Source of the DNA: Chara braunii
Lineage: Eukaryota; Streptophyta; Charophyceae; Charales; Characeae
Reading direction: 5' to 3'
Assembly: GCA_003427395.1 (NCBI GenBank)
Contig: BFEA01000017.1
Span: forward strand, 570,222-592,158
DNA: 21,937 nt
Shown: positions 8,942 through 18,526 of the stretch, piece after piece
Layout: each line of letters starts with the position of its first letter
How positions within the stretch are numbered: the first letter of the stretch is position 1
Position numbers and translations under genes: made by a program
The notes under the pieces: model-generated
Told to the model about the DNA's origin: nothing
Database searches by the model: none
Seen by the model: only the letters and a program-made list of their open reading frames with translations

Positions 8942-9252
8942 CTGCCGAAATTTTACAGCGTCAGTCCTGATTTTTACTGTGGTGGTGCCGAAGTGCTCCC
9001 GAATTTCTGCGGCGGCGGCACAAGCTTTTACGGCGGCAATTCCGGTTTTCTCGGCGGTAGTGGGAAAGTGTTACCGAAATTCTGCGGCGGCGACTACGGT
9101 TTTATCGGCGGTGGTGCGAAAGCGCTGCCGAAATTCTACGGCGGCGACTACGGTTTCTTCGGCGGTGGTACGGAAGCGTTGTCCGAATTTTTCGACGGTG
9201 ACTCCGGTTTTACCAGCGGTGGTGCGGGAGCGCTGTGAAAATTTTACGGCGG
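8942..9252 (+). repeat. 54-bp tandem repeat (five units plus a partial sixth)
   Basis: Units start at 8942, 8996, 9071, 9125, 9179 and 9233. All are 54 bp except the second, which has a 21-bp insertion. Because both 54 and 21 are multiples of three, one frame stays open from about 8813 to the TGA at 9236-9238. It reads as a Gly-rich repeat of the type LPKFYGGDYGFFGGGTEA. There is no ATG in this frame at the start, and the segment lies in the LTR or leader, so I call it a repeat and not a gene. Frame preservation leaves a coding role open. Confidence 0.75.
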
Positions 9253-10545
9253 CCTCACAAGGTCACCGAAGGTAGAAGTTCCACATTTAGCGGCAACCGG
9301 ACCTTGGTGTAGGGAAGGTACCGCTGGAGCGGAGGATTGAGGTGGTGTGAATTTTGACGGCGTGGTGACGCGGTAACAGTGGAAGTCAGTGGCGGTCACA
9401 CTCATTGGAAAACATAGTGAGGAGGCGTTGTGGCAGGTGGTTGTGGTGAAAGGAGTGGTGTGGATTATTTGTCGACGACTGGAAGACAATTATCTCTTGA
9501 CAGAGGGGCGTAATTTTATACGGCTTTCTTGAGTGAGCCATTATTATCTTTATTTCAACGTCACTCAAGGTCAGTTAAATTGACTCAGTTCCCTTCATAC
9601 CTGAGTGAACCCACACTTGCTTTGACCTGTTTCACTGAATGGTTATTGAAAAAGGGAAGAGGATGTGTGCTCTTGAGTGTATGACTGGGAGTCTGACAAT
9701 GGTAAAGGAATGCATGGTGGTCTGTGTGTTGTTGGGTTTTGACTGCAGGTACGGCATGTGGACTGAAAAGGATGAGGGTGATGACGGTGAAAGAATGGTT
9801 GACTTTTTCATCTTTCTGCTTGTGTTCTATGTATAAATAAAAGAGAAAGAAGACGACGAGAAACGAAGCGAGGACAAGGAAGAAAAGTTCAATTGGATTT
9901 AGACTTATCCCTGAGGTTACTAATTCTTTCCCTAATGACCCTTTTCCATTCTATGCCTGTCAGTCTGAATGATTTTATCTTTCTACGAATTCTTTTTTCT
10001 TCGGCCAAGTTTACCTTTTGACGTTAAGCGACAAGATTTTTTTTGTCTGTCGTGTAGATGCCTTCCTTTTTTCTAGGAGACATCTGGGGCGGGGGTTCGT
10101 TGCCTTAGGGGCCGGCCCTGTTATCGACTCAGAGTGGACCGCTTTGTGGGGGGGTACTATGTCGATTCGGTGGAGACGCCCTGACTTCTGAGATTCGAGC
10201 TTTGTGCTTGGGCGAGGAGGAGTATCCCAGACCACCTCTTAGGGTAATGAAAAAGGCATCTACACGGAAGAATGTGATTTCTTGACGCCTTGCGTAAAAA
10301 GAAAACTGCTTTAGCACCCCTGTTTTAAGTGATTATCTTAGGTACCACTAACGTATGGAGAGTTGGTGCCACAAGCATCATGACTCATGTCCTACTAGGC
10401 TACTAGCTGACCGGAGTACAGTAAGATACTCCTGACGTGGTTGGTCGTGTCAAAAGAAGCACGGGCCGTAAGGAAGACAAAAAATAGATAATAATCGAAG
10501 GCAAAAGTTTAACTTAAAACACATTTGTCTTCCTTTTTCTTTCAG
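9253..10545 (+). other. LTR 3' part / leader without a recognisable gene
   Basis: This stretch must contain the end of the left LTR and the primer binding site, but I could not place either: no clear match to an initiator-Met tRNA 3' end (TGGTATCAGAGC) was found. It holds the TATAAATA at 9832-9839, a poly(A)-type AATAAA at 9836-9841 and donor-like CAG|GTACGG near 9746. A 66-codon open frame at 9639-9836 has no recognisable motif. Confidence 0.5.
10528..10545 (+). promoter_or_regulatory. 3' splice-site-like pyrimidine tract before leader ORF A
   Basis: A pyrimidine tract ending TTTCTTTCAG abuts the ATG at 10546. This is a strong acceptor consensus for plants and fungi. Actual use is not shown. 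Confidence 0.45.
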
Positions 10546-11057
10546 ATGGCTATGGGATCTACGGACTTGTTCCTTTTCTACAACCGCGATTCGACGGCTG
10601 AAAGGGTCGAACTCCAAGAGCGTAATGGAGAAAGGGTAGAGAGGATAGACCGAATTGTTTACAATTCATCAGTGTTGTACTCTGAGGAGGACGTTCCGCG
10701 GTTTTGAGATGGTAGTGTGCAAAGACCCCCCAGACGGCTTATTTTCAGGAGACCGACCGGCTTGGATGTTCTTCATTCGAGTTCGCGCCGCCATTGCCCG
10801 AGCGTCACTTCGTCAATATGAACTTGGTGGTATTGCAGCCATATGGGATCGACCCACGGGTGGACGAAACTGCGGAAATAAGGTTGATGTTCGTTCGATA
10901 CGTGCTTTGGCTAAACGATTGACAAGGGTTTTTCTTCGATATATACTTCGTAGAACGGGTGCGAGCCAATAGGTTCGCAATCGTAGACATCGAGTCATTA
11001 TACGATGATGATTTGGAGGCTGAGGCGGATGAAATAGAGGAACATCTACGCGACTAA
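10546..11057 (+). pseudogene. Decayed leader ORF A of the retrotransposon, unknown function
   Basis: A protein-like path starts at ATG 10546 in frame 1 (MAMGSTDLFLFYNRDSTAER...) and ends at a TGA (10705-10707). It continues in frame 2 (CKDPPDGLFSGDRPAWMFF) to about 10775, then in frame 0 (FEFAPPLPERHFVNMNLVVL...) with one TGA at 10920-10922, where Trp would fit. It ends with an acidic tail (YDDDLEAEADEIEEHLRD) at TAA 11055-11057. The path is about 170 codons with two frameshifts. It lies between LTR and gag on the element's own strand and is preceded by an acceptor-like tract. I recognise no domain; standard Ty3/Gypsy elements have no gene here. Confidence 0.55.
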
Positions 11058-11081
11058 TTCTGACTTTATTCTGATACGCAG

Positions 11082-11621
11082 ATGCCTGAAGCTCGAAGAA
11101 ATTTGACAATCCCAAGGTACTTGCTGGTTCGCGATACGCCCGAGGAGGATCTTATCAGGAGTGCAGAGGGACTTTTACGAGTTCGAGATGAATCTCCTAC
11201 CGAATGGATCGACTTCATTGGATTGCTTTGAAATGGCAAGGGATTCTTCCCTAACATTCGTGCGGACACGGCTCGAACTTTCGACGAGCTTTACAGTTAT
11301 ACTCTGTATTTCCACCGCGCGAGTAATCTACAATGTCTCTCTCGAGTCATTGTGAGTATCAAGATTACCTCGTCCGGTAGGCGTTTCGGCGTCGTCCGGA
11401 TCCGGGACACAGAGACTCGACACCTGTTTGGACTTAGTCGACCTCTCCGAGTTATAGTTTGGAGACTAGCCTCTCGGATGACCTCCTTCTATAATACACG
11501 GATTATTAGAGTCATGCGATGTGGACGAATGTCTACTCTGATTTTTGACGACGACAAGCTGGCGCGTTTGGATTCGTTAGAGGCACAGGTGCACAGCGGG
11601 CGACAGATCTACCAGGATTAG
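11082..11621 (+). pseudogene. Decayed leader ORF B of the retrotransposon, unknown function
   Basis: This is a single frame of 179 codons from ATG 11082 to TAG 11619-11621, interrupted by one TGA at 11229-11231. It begins MPEARRNLTIPRYLLVRDTP and has a mixed hydrophilic and basic composition (PTEWIDFIGLL, ADTARTFDELYSYTLYFHRA, later Arg-rich). The ATG directly follows TTATTCTGATACGCAG, an acceptor-like end. No family is recognised. It may be an element-specific accessory protein or a captured gene. Since only one stop interrupts it, it is less decayed than ORF A. Confidence 0.55.
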
Positions 11622-12428
11622 AGCGTGTCTTCTGAAATCTTACTCAGATTTCAGAAAACACCTCGCATGGACTCAGTCCCGTTGAGGAAACCATATAATT
11701 TATGGTGTCATGAGGTAATCTAAAAACAAAAACAAAACACTTTATGTAGTTAGGACCGTTGGATGGATAGTATTCGGATTACCCCGATGATTTCACTATC
11801 ATGCTTATGCATTGAGGGGTAATTGTTCGCATAAAAATAAGCTGGATAAAGTGAAAAGCGAACGTCTGAAAAAAGTTATCAAGCGAAACAGCGGAAGATG
11901 AAATTCCTATACTGCAGCGACACGAGCAAACGTCATCGGTTGATCTACCTATGCGATTGCATTTAAAAACCTTCGCACATGGATCAGTAGCTCGGTAGGG
12001 ATACACCCCTAAGGGTGGTGACAGCCCCTTAGGGATGCAAGCTTATGCCCCGCGGGAACCTGTCCTGTCGTAGGGGACCGTGGGATGTGTAGCTGGCGCA
12101 CCCGGCTAAAGCAGCGAAGGAGCGAAGCAACCGCGTCCGTCTCGGCGGTTCACAGAATATTATGCGTCGTTCTTGAGTTGTCTCTTAAAGTTATGTTTTA
12201 GGTAAACTCCTGCGTGACATGGCCGGGAGGGCCCTCGTTTTCGCACAAGCGCCGATGTCCCTAGCGGAAGGACACTTGAGTGATTTACGGAGTGAAAAGT
12301 TATTCTCTTTTCCTTGTTTGATCTCAGAAAAAGTCTGTAATTTGATCCCAAAATTATGAGATATTATTTATGCAGAAGGATTGACTGATTTTTGTTGAAT
12401 ATGTTGATTGTGATTTTCTTCACTCAAG
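11622..12428 (+). other. Leader between ORF B and gag
   Basis: No gene is visible. It contains two good hairpins: an 11-bp perfect stem (11630-11640/11646-11656, loop 5) just after the ORF B stop, and a 9-bp stem (12007-12015/12026-12034). The segment ends TTTTCTTCACTCAAG directly before the gag ATG, a weaker acceptor-like end than those before ORFs A and B. Confidence 0.55.
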
Positions 12429-13733
12429 ATGGCTGATAACAACGACAATCAGGATGAGAGAAGAAATGACATTTAGGAGCTTGCAAGAATTATTCAGCAG
12501 TCCCAAAAGGATCAAATCCCGAAGGTTGACGTTCCATTATTTGATGGTAACAACGTCTCGGGATGGGCAGAAAAGTTCGAGCAATTAGGAAGTTGTTGCG
12601 AGTGGTCGAATGAAAAAATGTTGCGAATGGTGAAGAGATACTGCAAGGTCCAGTACAAGGAAGAGATGGAGGAGTTGGTACAAGATTCGCGGGACTGGCC
12701 AGAATTCAAAAGGAAGCTGCTAGAAAAGTATCAGTTGAGTGATCAACTGTTGGACTTAACCGATTTGAGGAAAGTTAGTCGGAAAAGCTTTGGTACAACA
12801 AAGCAGTTCCTTATTGAATTCGAGCGGCTGGCGAGGTTAGTTCCTGACCTTCCAGATAAAGATCGTTGTCTCATCTTCCTGGATAATTTCACGGAGGTAG
12901 AGCAGCTAAAATTGGTGAAAGGCATGAAAGAGAGGTATGATTGGCCAAAAATTCGAGAGAATTCATTGGCCGGGGACTTTGACCAGATCCTCTATCGGTT
13001 GCTGAAACAGCAGAAGGAGAATCGGGAGAGGATATAGTTGGGGACGGGCAAGGACAAGGAGGTCTATAAGACCTTATCTGACATGAGGGAAATGATGACC
13101 AGTATGAAGGAGGAGCGGTTAAAGCTTCAAGTGATGATGGCCAAGGTGAAGACTAGGAAGAAAGAAGAGAAGGAGTCAGTCACTGAAGTGAGCAGCAGTG
13201 AGAGTGGCAGCGAGGAGGACAAGGAACCTCCTCGGAAACTAACCAAGGCTGAAAGAAAAACCTTGAATCAGATACGAGGAGGGCAGGGTACTTCTCGTAA
13301 ACAAGGAGAAAATAGTAAGAATGGAGGGAATGGAAGCAGTGAGCAGCAAGTTGGTCAGGGGAAACAAGGCCAAGGTTAACAGAATCAACCACAGGGTGGT
13401 CGAGGTCGTGGTAGAGGTCGCGGAAACGGTGGCGGACAAGGAAACTGGCAGGACTACGTCTGCAAGTATTGTGATATGAAAGGACATGTTATTCGTTTCT
13501 GCCAAATCCTCGCGAAAGATGAGAAAGACCAAATCGTCTTTACGACGATTCGAGGAGAACTCTTTGACTTCGAGGGAAATCTCATCGATCAGGATATTGA
13601 AGGAGGAATGAGAAAGGAGGTATTTCGACGGATGAGTCGTCCTCTTCCGGCTACGTTCCGGTTAGCTTCTCCTAAAGAAGCAAGCCTTTTTGAATTAGAA
13701 GAAACAATGGCTTCTTTGGAGATCAGTGGCTAA
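12429..13733 (+). pseudogene. gag: Gag polyprotein region, with in-frame stops
   Basis: Gag forms the virus-like particle and binds element RNA in the cytoplasm. ATG 12429 opens frame 0 and the frame stays constant into protease. Stops occur at 12474 (TAG), 13035 (TAG), 13377 (TAA) and 13731 (TAA); each can derive from a Gln codon by one C-to-T change. A retrotransposon-Gag-type helical segment lies at about 12540-12960 (W...F...L..KY, then LIEFERLA and DRCLIFLDNF). A charged coiled-coil-like and Ser/Glu stretch and an RG-rich box (about 13397-13440) follow. A CCHC zinc knuckle, C-KY-C-DMKG-H-VIRF-C, begins at 13461. The knuckle residues are complete. Gag could not be made from this copy without readthrough. 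Confidence 0.88.
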
Positions 13734-13745
13734 AACGAAGAAGAG

Positions 13746-15167
13746 TTGAAGGGAAGAAAAGAGGAAATTGCTCATCGGGCGCGAAAGGTGACCAGGAAAC
13801 TGGGCAAGTGTCGAAATTCTATTGTTCAGTTATGTGTTGATATGGAAGTAGTCTGGTCGAACCTTCCTAATGTGTTCCTTTTTGGTGGATGGGGGAACGA
13901 AGGTCACGATGGGTCAGCACCTGCGACTACTTCGGCGCCTGAAGCAACGCCGATGACTCGGCCAATGACAATGTCCAGACCTGTACTCAAACGAGGGATG
14001 TCAACCATTATGGTGCAGATGAGGAAGGGAAGGAAGACCTCACAATCGCAGCCTGCGCCAGGAGAAAGTTCAAAGGAACCTCAGAAAAAGGAACCTATTC
14101 AGGTAGAGGAAGGGGATGAAGATGAGGAGGATGAAAGATTGCGAGCAGAGGATGAATTGCTAGCAAAGCAGAGAGCTATGGAAAGAGCTTCGGAAGCAGG
14201 AAAGACCCAGCTCGAAGAAAAGGAACCTCGCCAAAAGAAGAATATATACACGATCCCTGTCGAAAAATGGATTGATTTTGAACAGCTTGTGGATCGCATT
14301 CTGAAAAGCCAGCGTGATTTGGTTACCCTAAAGGAGATTCTTGCTGTATCGCCGAAGCTTCGCGAGGAATTTAAGCAGCGCATGACTCGGAAGAAAGTCA
14401 TGACAGTTAAGCTAAGTGAGATCATTCCTCCGGAAGCTAACTGGGCGTCTCCTGGGACAAAGATGGATTGGCGATGTGTGGTCACTTGTCTCATAAAAGT
14501 TCAAATCGGTCGTGAAGAGTTCTCTGCTCTCGTAGATGATGGGGCCAAAATGAACATCATGAGAGAAACGCATGCGATTGAAGCTGGGATTCAGATCAAT
14601 CGCAATGACTTTGAATTTTTGATTGGAGTCGGCGGGGCAACTCCATTTTGCGGTAGTACTGCTAGTGGCGTGATGGTCACTGTTGGGAAGGTAAAGGCGA
14701 CGTCGTACTTTTATTTATTGCCAAAGGTTGAGCACGACGTACTTTTGGGAAGATCTTTTCAATGTCGCACAGAGAGCATAATCTTCAACAAGCATGACGG
14801 CACCAAGTTTGTAGCTTTGTGTGATCGGGTTTGCGGCTATTATGAAGTGGTAAAGTGCGCGAATACTGGACCAGCAAATTCAAGGAACCGATTGAATCCC
14901 GAATCATATACCTTCTTAGAGTCTGAGAAGTTCAGGAGAGAGAAAGAGGCGATCGAGGAGGAAGGGAATCATCAACAGTTTTCGTTAACATTGCCAAGTA
15001 TCTCGCAGACAATCGATTTCGCAGCAACCCATCTTGCAATTGATCCAAACCTGATATAAGCCTTGATGAAGGTTGTGGTCGACAAAGAATGTGCAGGGAC
15101 CATGCATCTTGTTTATCGGCCAAATGAATCTCGTAAGGAGGAATCACTGCCATTGGCCCGGCAATAG
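13746..15167 (+). pseudogene. pol: Pol N-terminal region with aspartic protease
   Basis: Frame 0 is open from just after the 13731 stop to TAA 15057-15059 and continues coding-like to a TAG at 15165-15167. The N-terminal third is Pro/Thr/Lys/Glu-rich, as in linkers between Gag and protease. The retropepsin domain is at about 14490-14830: ALVDDGAKMNIM contains the catalytic Asp (14535-14537) in the form D-D-G in place of the usual D-S/T-G, and HDVLLGRSF provides the conserved hydrophobic-Gly strand near the C-terminal end. Protease would cut the Gag-Pol polyprotein. The Ser/Thr-to-Asp change next to the catalytic Asp is unusual but may be lineage-specific. Stops at both ends mark decay. Confidence 0.82.
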
Positions 15168-15175
15168 TTTTTTTT

Positions 15176-18100
15176 AGGGGACGGAAGTTCAACGTTGGGT
15201 CCAAGAGGAAGTATAAGAAAGTAGGAGAGAAGGTGCGACCAGTGTCAGTTTTGATCACTCCGGAAAAGGAGGTGTATTACAAGGAAGAACGCGAGTGGAT
15301 CAGAACATTGAAAGAGAAGGGTGAGAAGGGACCGTGTCGATTGACAGATGAGAGGGTCAAGGAGATGATCATTGGACAGGATGACCTCCTCACCAAGGAG
15401 GAAACCCAATTCTTTATCGACGTTATGAAGAAAATTCATCTGGTTTATGCTTTTGATGATGATGAGCGTGGAAGGTTGGACGTCGATATGATTCCAATGA
15501 TCCGGATCCATACGGTACCGCATGAGTCATGGAATGTGAAAGGTTCACGATATCCGAATCCGGACTATCACCAGAAGGTGGTTGATTATCTTGATGGTAA
15601 GGTTCAGACCAAAGTGGTTGACTATTCGTATGGGTCATATGCGTCTCCTTGGTTCTGCTTTATCAAGCCGAACGGTGTTTTGCGATGGGTTCAGGACCTG
15701 CAGAAATTGAATTTCGCGACAGTCCGAGATGCAGGCGGACTTCCGAACGCCGACCAACTCTCAAAATCTTGTGCAGGCCGGCCTATCATCACCCTAATTG
15801 ATTTGTACTCGGGGTATGATCAGTTTCTGCTGTACACAGCGGATCGACCTATGACGGCAATGCATACGCCTCGGGGACTGCTTCATATGTGCGCGGCTCC
15901 ACAGGGTTGGACAAATGTCGTGGCAATTGTGCAGAGATATATGATGAGAGTCATGCAGCCATTTTGTCCGGACGTGACTTCTCCATATATCGATGATTTG
16001 GCCATCCCAAGACCTCGAGTCAAGGATGAGACTGAAGTTTTACCTGGCGTTCGAAAGTTCGTATGGGAACACATCAGCAATGTGCAAATGGTTCTGAGGA
16101 AACTGAAGGAATATAACCTTACTGCTAGTGGGGTTAAACCGAGGCATGGCATGAGAAAGGCGGTAATACTGGGATTCCTTTGTGACGAAAAGGGTCGTCG
16201 GCCAGATGCCAAAAAGACGAATAAAATTTTGGAGTGGCCGACTCCCTTCAAATCTATTACCGACGTTCGGAGCTTCCTCGGGACATACGGATTTTGGCGT
16301 ATTTTTACTCGCAGGTTCGCAGCGAGGGTGAAACACTTCCGGAAATTAGTACACAAGAGTCAGATCTGGGAATGGGGATCAAAGCAGCAGGCAGCCGTTG
16401 AGGATATGAAAGTTGAGTTTCGAGAAGGCGGCCTGATCTTGGGAATTTCTTGCTTTGATGATGCTGAAGGTCGTCCCTTCATCATCGAGACTGATGCAGG
16501 TCCTACCGCTTTGGGAGGAGTTTTGGTCCAAAAGGATGAGGAAGGATGGGAGCGGCAATTGAGATTCGAGAGCAGAACTCTGAATGTTACTGAGCGGAAT
16601 TACTCCCAGTTTAAGAAGGAAACTCTCACTATGCTTCACTGTCTGCGCATTTTCATATATTATGTATTTGGCAGGCGGTTCATTCTGCGAGTTGATCCTA
16701 CAGCTCTAACTCAATCATTGAAGAACTATTCTCCTTCTGATCCAACCATTGCTCGATGGCTGACGTATATTTGGATGTTCAATTTTGAGATTGAGCGCAT
16801 TTCAGGCACTCAGAATCGAGCAGATGGATTGAGTCGTGCTAATTGGGACTCATCGACGGATCAGGCTGAGGATTTAGTTCCTGTCGATGGGTTCCTCGAA
16901 GGAGAAGAGTCACAGTTGAGTACTAACTCATACGATTATTCGACGGATGCAACAACCCGGCATGGAAAAACCATCTGGAATGCTCCTTGTTTCCATCATG
17001 TGCGACCAGAACTTGTGATTGAGGAGCCGTTCATTGAGGAAGACCCATGGGGTGAAAGAACATCAGAGCAAATGATGAACTTGGCTTTATCTGATGAAGT
17101 CGAACTCATCAAAGAGCCACTGACGATTGAGTATGGGCATGAACAGGCTGATAAGACTTTCAGGGTCACTGGAGAGATGTCATTCCTTGTGAATTCTCTA
17201 ATTCACGAGGACCGCCTGAAAATGATGAATGAAGAAGCAAAAGGCAGTGAGATCAGAGAAGCTTTCAAAGAAGGAGAGTATGATGGGGAGTACAGATTGA
17301 TGGGAATATGGTTGAATGGTGAGTTGAAGGAGGATGAGGTGGATCCAGTTGTTCGCCAGAAGAGCAAATATTTTGTTGTACGATATGGTCATCTTTTCAA
17401 GAAGTCCAACGATGGTATCCCGAAGAGAGTGGTATGTGGGGTTGCGCGACAACTTGATGTGATTGCAGCTTCGCATGATGGGGTCGCAGGCGGACATAGA
17501 TCGGCGCAAGTCACTTTGAAAAAAATTCAACATCTTTATTTTTGGGAAGGAATGAACAAAATGGTGAATGAATTCTGTAACTTTTGTCTTCCTTGCCAAA
17601 AACGATCTAATCTGCGTTATGTTGAACCTCTTAATCCACGCTATGTCGCTGAGCCGGGAGCAGTAGTACACCTTGATCTATTTGTCATGCCGCCTGGGAT
17701 AAATAGGTATAGATATATCTTCAATGCAAGGAATAATATGATTGGGTTCGTTGATGGTTGTGCTATTCGCGAGCGTACTGGACATGTTTTAGCAGAATGC
17801 ATTGAGGAATATTATCTCCGGTATCCGTTTGTCCGAGAAATTGTCATGGATCGAGGTGGTGAGTTTCAGGCAGGGGAGGCGCAGACGCTTCTGAAGAAAC
17901 TTGGAGTAAGCTTTAGCGATACTACAAGGGCACATCCCCAGGCCAATGCGTCAGTTGAGCGTGGACATGCCACTCTAACAAATTTGTTGGCAAAATGGTG
18001 CGGAGATGATCCTTCGAGATGACAAATATATGTAAGAACGGCATTCTTTGTTGAGAATGTCACCATAAAGCGGACAACTAGATACGCTCCGGTCACATTG

Positions 18101-18526
18101 TGGTTTGGGCGTCATGCAACTTTTTCAATCGAAAGTTTTCTGACCACTTAGAGAAAGCGGGATTTGCAAACGAAGCTTTCAACGGAAGAGTTATTAGAAT
18201 TAAGGGCAAGACAAGTAATGATCACTGTGGAAAGGGTTGAGGAGGTCGCTGCCTCTACTTTAGAGAGTAGACAGGCCGACAAGGAAAGATAGGATAAGGG
18301 GTCTCGTGTTCGTAAGGAACCATTGGAAGTAGGGGATATCGTACTTCTTTATGATTCGTCCTTCGAAAAACAATGGTCTCGGAAATTGGACAGCCGATGG
18401 TTGGGGTCCTATCGTATTATCAGGAAGTCTGAGCATGAGGCTTAAGAGATCGAAGAGATTGATGGGGCTCGAGGTCGAAATTGGGTGTCAGGATTACATT
18501 TGAGAAAGTTTATTCCAAGGACTTAA
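15176..18526 (+). pseudogene. pol: Pol: reverse transcriptase, RNase H, integrase
   Basis: Frame 2 is free of stops from before 15176 to TGA 18020-18022. It continues protein-like through TAG 18149, TAG 18290 and TAA 18443 to a final TAA at 18524-18526. RT: IDLYSGYDQ with catalytic Asp at 15800, MTAMHTPRGLL, PQGWTN, and YIDD at 15986-15997. RNase H: Asp 16493 (IETDAG), Glu 16619, Asp 16694, Asp 16823 (NRADGLSR). Integrase: zinc finger H (17474), H (17495), C (17576), C (17585), then a D-D-35-E core with Asp 17675, Asp 17849 (MDRGGEF) and Glu 17957 (VERGH). The C-terminal GDIVLLYDSS...RKLDSRWLGSY segment is the integrase tail; there is no chromodomain. RT copies element RNA, RNase H removes it and integrase inserts the DNA. 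All catalytic residues are present, but the frame break after 15167 and the tail stops disable the copy. The RT pattern PGVRKFVWEHISNV recalls basidiomycete Ty3/Gypsy elements. Confidence 0.93.

Noticed and set aside
9639-9836. 66-codon ORF in the leader.
   Set aside because: There is no motif, no acceptor-like tract before the ATG, and it ends at the TATAAATA; treated as chance.
12429-18526. TAA/TAG read as Gln (ulvophyte or ciliate-like code), because gag stops fit Gln codons.
   Set aside because: The RT-integrase frame of about 950 codons has no TAA/TAG, and the tail stops fit other residues (TAG at 18149 fits Trp, TAA at 18443 fits Tyr). Decay of a standard-code gene explains this better.
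18300-18526. Chromodomain after integrase.
   Set aside because: Only the GDIVLLYDSS-type integrase tail is seen; no aromatic chromodomain pattern follows before the stop.
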